A stretch of DNA of 64,000 nt from Segatella hominis (lineage in GTDB: Bacteria > Bacteroidota > Bacteroidia > Bacteroidales > Bacteroidaceae). The stretch's first letter is position 1. Every line of letters starts with the position of its first letter. Positions 56,848 to 64,000 of this stretch are shown here, in pieces. The notes under the pieces are model-generated. The model was not told the DNA's origin. It saw nothing but the letters and a program-made list of their open reading frames with translations, and made no database searches. The position numbers were made by a program, and so were the translations under genes. Where the stretch lies: NCBI RefSeq assembly GCF_004535825.1, contig NZ_SGVY01000007.1, positions 1 to 64,000 on the forward strand. The letters are read 5' to 3'.

Positions 56848-58506
56848 ATGTGGTTTGATGGATTAATCAACGTACATTCGGCGGTGCAGGGCATCGTCAT
56901 CCTTTCCTTGATATGTACTTTGGGTCTTGCGCTTGGTAAGCTCCATATCAAAGGCATATCATTGGGAATCGCTTTCGTCTTTTTCGTGGGAATCGTAGCC
57001 GGACATCTCGGTCTGACTGTCGATCACAATATGCTGGAGTTTGCTGAAAGCTTTGGTCTCACCATGTTTGTCTATGTGCTCGGACTCTACGTGGGTCCTA
57101 ACTTCTTTGGTTCCATGCGGCATGAGGGCATTTCGCTCAACCTCTGGAGCATGGCGGTCATCTTGGTGGGTACTCTCTTCTCGCTGCTGCTGTGCTGGGT
57201 GCTTCCTGTGAGTTTGCCGGATATGGTGGGCATCCTCTGTGGTGCTACTACCAATACACCTGCGCTCGGTGCTGCCCAGCAGGCTTTGCAACAGTTGGGC
57301 ATGCCGAGTGGTGGTGCTGCCTTGGGCTGTGCGGTCACTTATCCCTTGGGTGTTGTGGGCGTCATCTTAGCGATGATGCTGTTGCGCAAACTCTTTGTGA
57401 AGCCTGAGGATCTGCAAATCAGAAGCAATGATGATGACGACCATACTTCCATCGGACAGTATCTGATTGTGAATCCGGCACTCAATGGTAATACGATTGC
57501 AGAAATCTCCATGCTCACTCACCGTAAGTTTATCATCTCTCGTGTCTGGCGTGGTGAACAGGTGATTGTGCCACAAGCTGATACCGTGCTTCATACAGGC
57601 GATAATGTGCTGGTGGTGACGAATAAGGACGAGGTGTCTGCCATGCAGATTCTCTTCGGTAAGAAAGTGGATAAGGAGTGGAATAATGATAAGGTGGACT
57701 GGAATGCCATTGATGCTAAGGTGGAAAGCCGCATCATCGTGGTTACCCGTCCGGGACTCAATGGTAAGCGACTCGGACATCTTCAGATGCGCAACAGCTA
57801 TGGTGTGAATGTGAGCCGTGTGCTCCGTGGTGATATCCGACTGTTGGCTACCGATGATTTGCGACTTCAGTATGGCGATCGTCTTACGGTAGTGGGCGAT
57901 CCTACCAGTATCGACCATGTGGAACAGTTCTTGGGTAATGCTGTCAAGACTCTCAACGAACCTAACTTGGGTGCTATCTTCCTCGGAATCATCTTAGGTC
58001 TTGCCGTTGGCACGATTCCGTTTAACATCCCTGGCATGTCTGCTCCGGTACGTCTCGGTATTGCCGGTGGACCTATCGTGATGGGTATTCTGATTGGTGC
58101 TTTGGGACCTCGTGTGCATTTCATTTCCTATATGACCCGCAGTGCAGGTTTGATGTTGCGCGAATTGGGTCTTGCCTTGTATTTAGCGTGCTTGGGTCTG
58201 GAGGCGGGCGGTCAGTTCTTCGAGACTGTTGTCCGTCCCGAAGGTCTGATGTGGGTAGGTATCGGCTTCCTCATCACACTGGTTCCTGTAGTCATCGTGG
58301 GTTTCATTATTCTGAAAACCAAGAAGTATGATTTCGGAAGCATCTGCGGCATTCTCTGTGGAAGTATGGCCAATCCGATGGCGCTGAACTATGCCAATGA
58401 TACCTTGGATGGGGATACACCAAGCATCACTTACGCTACGGTTTATCCCCTGGGCATGTTTGTCAGAGTGATTATCGCTCAGATTCTCATCATGTTCTTT
58501 GTCTGA
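56848..58506 (+). CDS. YidE/AspT-family putative transporter
   Basis: A 552-residue membrane protein: about five to six N-terminal helices, two RCK_C (TrkA-C) cytosolic domains (about 210-275 and 290-365: VNPALNGNTIAEI and TRPGLNGKRLGHL), then five to six C-terminal helices. This is the layout of the aspartate:alanine exchanger family (YidE, AspT). N- and C-halves share a GILCGATTNTPALGAAQQAL/GILCGSMANPMALNYAND motif, showing internal duplication. The substrate is unknown. Confidence 0.88.
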   Translation: MWFDGLINVHSAVQGIVILSLICTLGLALGKLHIKGISLGIAFVFFVGIVAGHLGLTVDHNMLEFAESFGLTMFVYVLGLYVGPNFFGSMRHEGISLNLWSMAVILVGTLFSLLLCWVLPVSLPDMVGILCGATTNTPALGAAQQALQQLGMPSGGAALGCAVTYPLGVVGVILAMMLLRKLFVKPEDLQIRSNDDDDHTSIGQYLIVNPALNGNTIAEISMLTHRKFIISRVWRGEQVIVPQADTVLHTGDNVLVVTNKDEVSAMQILFGKKVDKEWNNDKVDWNAIDAKVESRIIVVTRPGLNGKRLGHLQMRNSYGVNVSRVLRGDIRLLATDDLRLQYGDRLTVVGDPTSIDHVEQFLGNAVKTLNEPNLGAIFLGIILGLAVGTIPFNIPGMSAPVRLGIAGGPIVMGILIGALGPRVHFISYMTRSAGLMLRELGLALYLACLGLEAGGQFFETVVRPEGLMWVGIGFLITLVPVVIVGFIILKTKKYDFGSICGILCGSMANPMALNYANDTLDGDTPSITYATVYPLGMFVRVIIAQILIMFFV

Positions 58507-58539
58507 TAGCCATCTGTGTGGCTATCAGAAAAGAGTTGA

Positions 58540-59070
58540 TTATCTGAAGAGGGAGAAGTTGACGCTGCCGTAACTTCTGTGCTCTAAAAATCTCGGATGG
58601 TCGGAGAAATCATGGTTTTTGCCATGCTCAAAAACGAAGATACCGTCCTCGTTGAGCAGCTTGCCGTTTAATACTAAATCTGGAATCTTTGCCAGGTCTT
58701 CCAATGCATAAGGGGGATCGGCAAAGATGAAGTCGAACTTCTGGTGGCAGGACTTCAGAAAGCGGAATACATCGCCACGTACCAGAATATCCCTTTCTTC
58801 ATTGAGTTTCTTGAAACATTGGCGGATGAAATTGGCATGGTCACGGTCTGCTTCTACGCTTACCACTTGCTTGCATCCGCGCGAAACGAGTTCCAAGGAG
58901 ATGCTTCCTGTTCCTGCAAAAAGGTCGAGGGCAGTGGCATCTTCAAAGTCAATGTAACCCTGGAGCACATTGAAGATGTTCTCCTTGGCGAAGTCTGTAG
59001 TAGGGCGTGCCTTGAATGTACGGGGAATGTCAAAATGGCGTCCCTTATATTCTCCTGTAATGATTCTCAT
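58540..59070 (-). CDS. rsmD: 16S rRNA (guanine-N2)-methyltransferase RsmD
   Basis: RsmD methylates G966 of 16S rRNA (E. coli numbering). The 176-residue protein shows MRIITGEYKGR, RPTTDFAKENIFNVL, the SAM motif ALDLFAGTGSISLELVSRG and the catalytic DPPY. It is 32 bp downstream of the DUF3822 gene on the same strand, a pairing common in Bacteroidota. Confidence 0.94.
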   Translation of the reverse strand: MRIITGEYKGRHFDIPRTFKARPTTDFAKENIFNVLQGYIDFEDATALDLFAGTGSISLELVSRGCKQVVSVEADRDHANFIRQCFKKLNEERDILVRGDVFRFLKSCHQKFDFIFADPPYALEDLAKIPDLVLNGKLLNEDGIFVFEHGKNHDFSDHPRFLEHRSYGSVNFSLFR

Positions 59071-59102
59071 ATTTCTTTTTGTTTATCAATCTGATTCTTT
59101 CT

Positions 59103-59918
59103 TTATTTGCTCAAGTATAGAGCTAACAGGTCGAATGGCATACCTTTTATCTCTGTGATAGGGGCACGGTTGAACTCTGCACAAGGATTCAGCACATTCA
59201 CCTTTCTGATATAGAGTTTGATGTTGTAGAGAAGCCATTCTTTGTCTGGAATATCGCCTACGAGATGCAGTTCGTCCTGCTGCTGGTCCATTCCCAACTG
59301 TTTCCATACATACATCATGAAATAGATGGCATCCTTTGGGTGGGGTGCCTCGAATGAATTGAAGAACTTGAAACGGTTCTTTTCAAAACTGAAGATATCC
59401 ACCTTCTTGTCATGGAAATAGGCAAACAACTTACGTCTGATTCCTGCGAAACTGCGCTGGTGAAGGTAGTTCCATACGGGTTGAAGGATTGGGGTGAAGC
59501 GCACATTGCTGAAATTGTCTTCTACCACCAATTTCAAGTCCTTGTTGATAGGGAAGATGGCCACAACATTCAGTGATGGCTGCACCCGATAGTGAAGAGC
59601 ATCACTGCCGTGCTTCGTGAAAGCATGCTGGTAGAGGGTGGCGAGGTCTTCCTCCTTGAATTCTTCTACCGGTACGATGAGTACTGGTGTATCTATATAG
59701 ACTCTTACCTTCGAATATCCTCTTTGCAGCAAGTCACTCTCCTTGAAAGCCTGACGCAGGTTTGCCGCCATGGAGACTCCACTTTTCACAGTGTAAGGTT
59801 CGTATATTACTTGATGCTCGGCTTCTCTGTCCACGACGGAAAAGCTGAGTGTATTGTTGCTCACGCGGATAGTGAGTCGGGCTTGTTGCCAATTCTTGTT
59901 GTTACCAGTTACCTGCAT
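59103..59918 (-). CDS. DUF3822 family protein
   Basis: A 271-residue protein matching the DUF3822 family by its layout next to rsmD and by its two-lobed, actin/ASKHA-like pattern (RLTIRVSNNTLSFSVVD at the start, DIFSFEKNRFKFFNSFEA centrally). Function is unknown. ATG 59918 (MQVTGNNKNW) is chosen over a GTG at 59942. It still overlaps the preceding gene by 17 bp, implying coupled translation. Confidence 0.78.
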   Translation of the reverse strand: MQVTGNNKNWQQARLTIRVSNNTLSFSVVDREAEHQVIYEPYTVKSGVSMAANLRQAFKESDLLQRGYSKVRVYIDTPVLIVPVEEFKEEDLATLYQHAFTKHGSDALHYRVQPSLNVVAIFPINKDLKLVVEDNFSNVRFTPILQPVWNYLHQRSFAGIRRKLFAYFHDKKVDIFSFEKNRFKFFNSFEAPHPKDAIYFMMYVWKQLGMDQQQDELHLVGDIPDKEWLLYNIKLYIRKVNVLNPCAEFNRAPITEIKGMPFDLLALYLSK

Positions 59919-60381
59919 TGTTGTTGTCTGTTGTAATGTCACCTATCTTTAGTCCAGGATATGCTCCTGAAATCATTGCATTGTCTATGAGTTCCTGTAC
60001 GGCATTCTCGTCCAGTCCGTTGAGGAAGTCTTCATAAGAGGCACCGCATTCCATCAGCGGAATCTGCTTGCCGCTCTTGCTGACGATGGTTGTGGCAGAG
60101 AGTGTGAACTTCTTGCCGTCAGAATAGGGGATATACTGTAGGGATTCCTGCAGATATTTTCCCTTGATGAGCGTCTGGAAATCTCCCGAATAGCCTCCGT
60201 GCCGTGCCTTATATCTCTCTTCTGCCGTACGTATTTTCATAAGTGTTTCCTTCACCGCCTTTTCCCGTTCTTGTTGGGCAGACTGGAAACGGAGCGGCTG
60301 AGAGATACTCAGCGTGCAGAGTACTAAAAGCACGATGACGCATGCCCCTAATATATAATTTATGTTTATTTTTCGTTTCAT
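59902..60381 (-). CDS. Pilin-like single-pass protein
   Basis: A 159-residue protein with a short basic start (MKRKININY), one hydrophobic helix (ILGACVIVLLVLCTLSIS) and a helix continuing AEERYKARHGGYSGDFQTLI, the layout of type II/IV pseudopilins (helix followed by a Y-x-x-x-HGxYxxxFxxL motif). No prepilin peptidase site is obvious. It leads the pilin-like/DUF3822/rsmD operon. Confidence 0.65.
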   Translation of the reverse strand: MKRKININYILGACVIVLLVLCTLSISQPLRFQSAQQEREKAVKETLMKIRTAEERYKARHGGYSGDFQTLIKGKYLQESLQYIPYSDGKKFTLSATTIVSKSGKQIPLMECGASYEDFLNGLDENAVQELIDNAMISGAYPGLKIGDITTDNNNAGNW

Positions 60382-60396
60382 TTCAAAAAGTATTGT

Positions 60397-60418
60397 TACT
60401 TTTGCAAGTGCAAAGATA
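60397..60418. promoter_or_regulatory. Overlapping divergent promoters
   Basis: Plus strand TACTTTTG (60397-60404) and minus strand TATCTTTG (60418-60411) sit 6 bp apart, so each start site falls next to or within the other's -7 box. Polymerase could occupy only one at a time. Confidence 0.6.
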
Positions 60419-60435
60419 CAAAATGTTTTTGAAAT

Positions 60436-61911
60436 ATGGTCAAAGAAGAGTTAAAATATCAGATATTACAACAATTTGGGTTTCAGCCTACTTCTGAACA
60501 GGCGCATGCCTTGGAGGTTTTTGCTCAATTCCTCACAGATACGACCCCTCATTGTGCGATGATTCTGCGGGGTTCTGCGGGTACGGGTAAGACTTCCCTC
60601 TCGGGTGCTATCGTTCGTACTTTGCAGGCTATCCGTCAGAAGGTCATGCTTTTAGCTCCTACGGGTAGGGCGGCTAAGGTTTTTTCGCTCAACAGCGGTT
60701 GCCCTGCCTATACCATCCACCGCCGTATCTACCGTGAGAAATCTTTTGCCGGTGTGGATGGAAAATTCAATCTGAATGATAATCTCTATACCGACACCTT
60801 GTTTATGGTGGATGAGGCTTCCATGGTTTCTAATCTTGGATTGGGCGATGGCAATTTCGGAAGTGGCTTTTTGCTGGACGACCTGGTGCATTTTGTTTAT
60901 CAGGGGCGCAACGACCGTCTGATGGTCATTGGCGACAAGGCTCAGTTGCCGCCGGTGGGGGAGGAGGAATCTCCTGCTCTTCAGGCGATGATGCTGGAGG
61001 GGTATGGACTGAAAGTGTACGAGTGCGACCTCAATGAGGTGCTCCGTCAGAGTCAGGAGTCCGGTATCTTGTATAATGCTACGGTCATTCGCAAGATGAT
61101 TACCCATGATGATATCACCCAGTTGCCTCTCATCCGCTTCCAGGGCTTTGCCGACATTGTGATGATGCTGGGCAATGAACTCGTAGAGAGTCTTGCCAAC
61201 AGTTATTACCAGGTAGGACAGGATGAGACGATGGTGATTACGCGCAGCAACAAGAGGGCGAATATCTATAATAATGGCATCCGCAATATGGTACTCGACC
61301 GGGAGGAAGAACTCTCCGGCGGTGATATGCTCATGATTGTGAAGAACAATTATTATTGGACAGAAAATGAGCGGAAGCAGACGAAGGCTTCGGGCGATAC
61401 ACCTGAAGTGAGGAAGGAACTGCAGTCAATTCCTTCTTTCTTGGCGAATGGTGACCGGGCGAAAGTATTGCGGGTGCGCCGCCATCTGGATCTTTATGGT
61501 TTTCATTTTGCTACACTTCTGCTCCAGTTTCCCGACTATGATAATTATGAAATCAGCGTAACGGCATTGTTGGATACCTTGCAGAGTGAGGCTTCAGCCC
61601 TTACCCGTGAGCAACAAGAACAGCTTTTCCGTGGGGTAGAGGAAGACTATCAGGATATTCCGCTGAAGGCAGACCGCATGAAGGCTATCCGGGAAGACCA
61701 GTACTTCAATGCCGTGCAGGTGAAGTATGCCTATGCCATCACTTGCCACAAGGCACAGGGTGGACAGTGGGAACATGTCTATGTAGATCAGGGATATATG
61801 ACGGATGATATGTTGACACCTGATTATATTCATTGGCTTTATACCGCCTTTACCCGTGCCAAGAGTAAACTCTTCTTAGTGAATTGGCCCAAAACACAGA
61901 CGCAGGTCTGA
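60436..61911 (+). CDS. RecD-like superfamily 1B DNA helicase
   Basis: A 491-residue helicase. Walker A RGSAGTGKTSL (about 45-55), motif Ia LLAPTGRAAKV, Walker B MVDEASMV, motif III VIGDKAQLPPV, motif IV-like VITRSNKRA and C-terminal motifs VKYAYAITCHKAQGGQW and WLYTAFTRAKSKL. It lacks the N-terminal barrel of RecD2 and no recB or recC lies nearby. It probably acts as a stand-alone helicase in repair. Confidence 0.9.
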   Translation: MVKEELKYQILQQFGFQPTSEQAHALEVFAQFLTDTTPHCAMILRGSAGTGKTSLSGAIVRTLQAIRQKVMLLAPTGRAAKVFSLNSGCPAYTIHRRIYREKSFAGVDGKFNLNDNLYTDTLFMVDEASMVSNLGLGDGNFGSGFLLDDLVHFVYQGRNDRLMVIGDKAQLPPVGEEESPALQAMMLEGYGLKVYECDLNEVLRQSQESGILYNATVIRKMITHDDITQLPLIRFQGFADIVMMLGNELVESLANSYYQVGQDETMVITRSNKRANIYNNGIRNMVLDREEELSGGDMLMIVKNNYYWTENERKQTKASGDTPEVRKELQSIPSFLANGDRAKVLRVRRHLDLYGFHFATLLLQFPDYDNYEISVTALLDTLQSEASALTREQQEQLFRGVEEDYQDIPLKADRMKAIREDQYFNAVQVKYAYAITCHKAQGGQWEHVYVDQGYMTDDMLTPDYIHWLYTAFTRAKSKLFLVNWPKTQTQV

Positions 61912-62003
61912 AGAGTTCCCTGCGCTGGAAATCAATTTCGGATATAAAGTTACTAATATTTCTTTTTTTCGCTATTTTTTATACGTTATTAAAAAATAAT
62001 CCT

Positions 62004-62275
62004 TATCTTTGCATCCGTAAACCTTGCTGAAAGCCTCCATTGGGCTGAGGTCGGGGATGCATATATATATTAAGGCGTAACTGAACGCTTTGGTTTTGAC
62101 GATTCGTGAACTTCGCAAATTCAACAACTTGTCAAGAACAAAAGCAACGGGGACGCCCTATGGGGTGTATATTATACAGCCCTCATTGGCTTTGGACTCA
62201 TACGTTCAGAGTTAGATGGGGTATCTATATAGTTACATCGGCGTGGGGCTTTCAGCGTTGTACACTGAAAGATGA
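62004..62275 (+). ncRNA. Candidate structured RNA near the mobile-element edge
   Basis: TATCTTTG (62004-62011) precedes a region without a convincing ORF. GCTGAAAGCC (62026-62035) is exactly complementary to GGCTTTCAGC (62247-62256), closing a ~230-nt structure. CTGAAAG (62265-62271) can compete for the same strand. Smaller stems are GCGT/ACGC (62075-62088) and AGCC/GGCT. A 64-codon frame inside (62106-62300) is probably not coding. Confidence 0.4.
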
Positions 62276-62369
62276 TAATTCTTATTTGTTACCTACTTGA
62301 TTATCAGCAGGTACAGGAAAACTCAAACGTAAGCATCATTTTATTGGGTGACAAGAAAGAACCAACAAA

Positions 62370-62546
62370 ATGAAAAACAAATCTTGTGCAACAAATTTTG
62401 CTACTCAACAACCATTTTCCCTGTTACTTCTACTTCAAGAACCATTTTTACTGGCGGAAAGAAAAAAGATGTGTTACTTGTCTATGGCAGCCAACCAAAG
62501 CCAATACACAAATATAAATTCATTCATCTTAGGATATATATACTAA
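62370..62546 (+). CDS. Possible 58-residue protein in the mobile-element edge
   Basis: ATG 62370 opens MKNKSCATNFATQQPFSLLL, runs through PFLLAERKKMCYLSMAAN and stops at 62544. A different frame is also open across the same stretch, so coding is unproven. I recall similar short hypothetical proteins from Bacteroidales conjugative elements but cannot verify it. It overlaps one arm of a 17-bp inverted repeat. Confidence 0.35.
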   Translation: MKNKSCATNFATQQPFSLLLLLQEPFLLAERKKMCYLSMAANQSQYTNINSFILGYIY

Positions 62547-62637
62547 TGGATTGGATGAACTGAACGAATTGCGGAGCGATAGCCCAACCGTGCCATGTGC
62601 AGTATTGGGTTATCGCTCTCTTTCTTTCCGCCAGTAA
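62448..62637. repeat. 17-bp inverted repeat enclosing a 14-bp hairpin
   Basis: TTACTGGCGGAAAGAAA (62448-62464) and TTTCTTTCCGCCAGTAA (62621-62637) are exact reverse complements. Between them GAGCGATAGCCCAA (62574-62587) pairs with TTGGGTTATCGCTC (62605-62618) with one G-U. The remainder to 62976 has no gene. Minus-strand -7 boxes occur at 62795-62788 and 62956-62949. Confidence 0.75.
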
Positions 62638-62976
62638 GAACTCTTGTATGATTTCTGTTACTTTCCACTTGTAACTGCTTGTTTCAAGTCATTCTTAGCT
62701 CTTTTATTCTCATTTCTCAACTATTCTAATTGTTACTCCGTTACCTGAATCTTCATCACCATTTCTGGGCTTTGATAAATTTGGTTGCAAAGGTAATGTC
62801 TGTACCCATATTCCTTGCAAGGTCAGTGCCTATGGTCTCTTGCTAAAATCTCCACCTTGCAGGTCGTATTTGAGCAGAGAACCTTGCAGGAAAAGCACAG
62901 ACACCTTTTGAGGCAACAAAATTTTAATCAATCCCGAAATTGCAGATGCAAAATTAGGGAATAAAAATGAAGACTT

Positions 62977-63558
62977 ATGGCAAACATTTGTGACACTCAG
63001 TACAAGGTGATGGGCGAACGCAAGGCGGTAGCCGACCTTTGGAACACGCTCCAAACAATGGAGGTGAACACCAAGAACGTATATCTCTACAAGTTGGCGG
63101 AACACTATGGCATCGACTATGAGAATATGGGCATATCGGTAAGAGGACATATCTATTGGGCAGAGTTTGAGGCAGACGAGGACATCTGCTTGTTGTCCTT
63201 TGACACCGAAAGTGCATGGTCTGCCTGTGAGGAGTTCTTTGATGAACTGAACAAAGTTCTTGGTGGAGAACTTTCCGTCAGTTATCGTGAGATAGAATGT
63301 GGATGCGACATTTTCTATGTCCATGACGAGCAAGGCTTCTTCCCAGAGGAATGCTGTGTGAGTTCTTCGGGCGAGCCTTTCGAGGATGCTTGTGAGGACA
63401 TCTTTGACACTTGCAAAGATGCTATTGCCAAGTGGTGTGAGAAGATGGCTATCTCGCAAGGTGACAGAACCGATGATGAAATGATGGATTTCATCAACGG
63501 CTATAAGTATGAGAACGAGAACACCTATTATTATATAAACAAGTTCATGTTTAGCTGA
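62977..63558 (+). CDS. Acidic protein of unknown function (mobile-element cargo type)
   Basis: A 193-residue, strongly acidic soluble protein starting MANICDTQYKVMGERKAVAD. It has two conserved-looking Cys/Asp stretches (CGCDIFYVHDEQGFFPEECC and EDACEDIFDTCKDAI) and is rich in aromatic residues. No enzyme motif seen. Its style and its overlap with a second small gene match accessory genes of Bacteroidales conjugative elements. That link is inference. Confidence 0.7.
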   Translation: MANICDTQYKVMGERKAVADLWNTLQTMEVNTKNVYLYKLAEHYGIDYENMGISVRGHIYWAEFEADEDICLLSFDTESAWSACEEFFDELNKVLGGELSVSYREIECGCDIFYVHDEQGFFPEECCVSSSGEPFEDACEDIFDTCKDAIAKWCEKMAISQGDRTDDEMMDFINGYKYENENTYYYINKFMFS

Positions 63559-63812
63559 TGGAAAGATTTGAGACGATAGAGAAAATCCCCACTTGGGCAT
63601 TATGCTATATCATCAATGGCGACCCTACGGGATTGAGTGATGAAGACATCAAGATGGTTGATGGCTTCATGCAGAAATGGCAAGTGGAGATTGTTTCTCC
63701 ACTCAGCCAAGACGGAAACGCATCATTCTCGCACTATCCTGCCTTTGGACTACCTGCCGAGGTTGAGGAGTGCAAGGTGATTTATCATTCGGAGAACCCA
63801 CAAACTTTATAG
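63558..63812 (+). CDS. Small protein of unknown function
   Basis: An 84-residue protein, MERFETIEKIPTWALCYIIN then GDPTGLSDEDIKMVDGFMQK. The phrase IPTWALCYIINGDPTGLSDED is typical of short conserved proteins in Bacteroidales mobile elements. Its ATG overlaps the preceding TGA (TGATG), so translation is coupled. Confidence 0.72.
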   Translation: MERFETIEKIPTWALCYIINGDPTGLSDEDIKMVDGFMQKWQVEIVSPLSQDGNASFSHYPAFGLPAEVEECKVIYHSENPQTL

Positions 63813-63816
63813 AGCT

Positions 63817-63993
63817 ATGTTTGAATACGAAGAATTGACCGACATTATCGGTTGCAGTTGCACACTGCTGATACCCTACAGAGGACGCACAGAAGGTTTC
63901 GTTGTTGCAGACTATGGTGAGGACATCGTAGTGAAATTGCGCAATGGCAAGGAAATTGTAGAAAGACGTGATGACGTTCTTGTCTATGACTGA
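63817..63993 (+). CDS. Small protein of unknown function
   Basis: A 58-residue protein, MFEYEELTDIIGCSCTLLIP then YRGRTEGFVVADYGEDIVVK, ending VYD at 63990. It reads like a small beta-barrel (SH3/Tudor-like) domain. It starts 4 bp after the previous stop, forming a tight three-gene run to the window end. Confidence 0.65.
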   Translation: MFEYEELTDIIGCSCTLLIPYRGRTEGFVVADYGEDIVVKLRNGKEIVERRDDVLVYD

Positions 63994-64000
63994 CGAAAAG

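Noticed and set aside
62095-62300. tmRNA (ssrA) suggested by GGTTTTGAC
   Set aside because: No alanyl-tRNA-like 3' end with TTCGANNC and CCA, and no plausible tag reading frame ending in ALAA.

Overview
The window is a chromosomal segment from a Bacteroidota bacterium, most likely of the Prevotellaceae (Prevotella/Segatella type). Three things point there: many genes are preceded by the Bacteroidota -7 element TAnnTTTG (several with TTTG about 19-20 bp further upstream); start codons almost never have a Shine-Dalgarno sequence; and the gene set is typical of the group (DUF177-rpmF-fabH, tandem SurA-like isomerases with an OstA-like protein and MutL, DUF3822-RsmD, DUF349, meso-diaminopimelate dehydrogenase). 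The species is an inference from style, not from a database match.

Layout. 0-0.4 kb is the end of an rRNA operon (3' end of 23S, then 5S and a terminator). 0.7-6.6 kb carries a frameshifted sensor kinase, DUF177-rpmF-fabH, and the GTPases era and der with a small lipoprotein. 6.7-9.2 kb holds the lipid-transport genes mlaE-mlaF (minus) and lptB (plus). 9.3-15 kb is a protein quality-control block (tig, clpP, clpX) followed by recQ. 15-23 kb is guaB, two parvulin-type periplasmic isomerases, an OstA-like protein and mutL, probably largely one transcription unit. 23.2-29.4 kb has an OmpA-family porin, three tRNA-Val(TAC) genes, purB, a pseudouridine synthase with a long repeat-rich disordered N-terminus, and asnS. 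29.5-32.2 kb is a gene-poor island: an HU-like protein, a tiny smalltalk protein, a large palindrome, a relic of an amidase gene and a possible small RNA. 32.3-39 kb has trpS, a transglutaminase-domain protein paired with a degenerate paralogue, and a MATE exporter. 39.2-42.1 kb is a four-subunit 2-oxoacid:ferredoxin oxidoreductase operon led by a tiny TPR protein. 42.3-48 kb is mostly minus strand: a DUF349 protein, corA with an unusual leader, pepD and a flippase-like membrane protein. 48.3-52.9 kb has rsmA, frr, rsgA, an AraC-type regulator and gmd. 53-61.9 kb has ddh, a small secreted protein, a PfkB kinase, a YidE/AspT-type transporter, rsmD-DUF3822-pilin-like (minus) and a RecD-like helicase. 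From about 62 kb to the end the content changes to a structured non-coding stretch and small overlapping genes that look like the edge of an integrated mobile element.

Most genes are housekeeping. The most interesting signals are non-coding. The best is the corA leader: a promoter, a 12-residue acidic leader peptide and three mutually exclusive RNA arms ending four bases before the corA start, which reads as a translational attenuator that could sense Mg2+. Others are a 13-bp perfect inverted repeat bracketing the clpP promoter, a multi-hairpin leader that masks a strong Shine-Dalgarno sequence before der, two candidate small RNAs, a dispersed CACAGATTT palindromic repeat family, and the decayed HU/smalltalk/amidase island. 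No CRISPR array, intact insertion sequence or recognised riboswitch class was seen.
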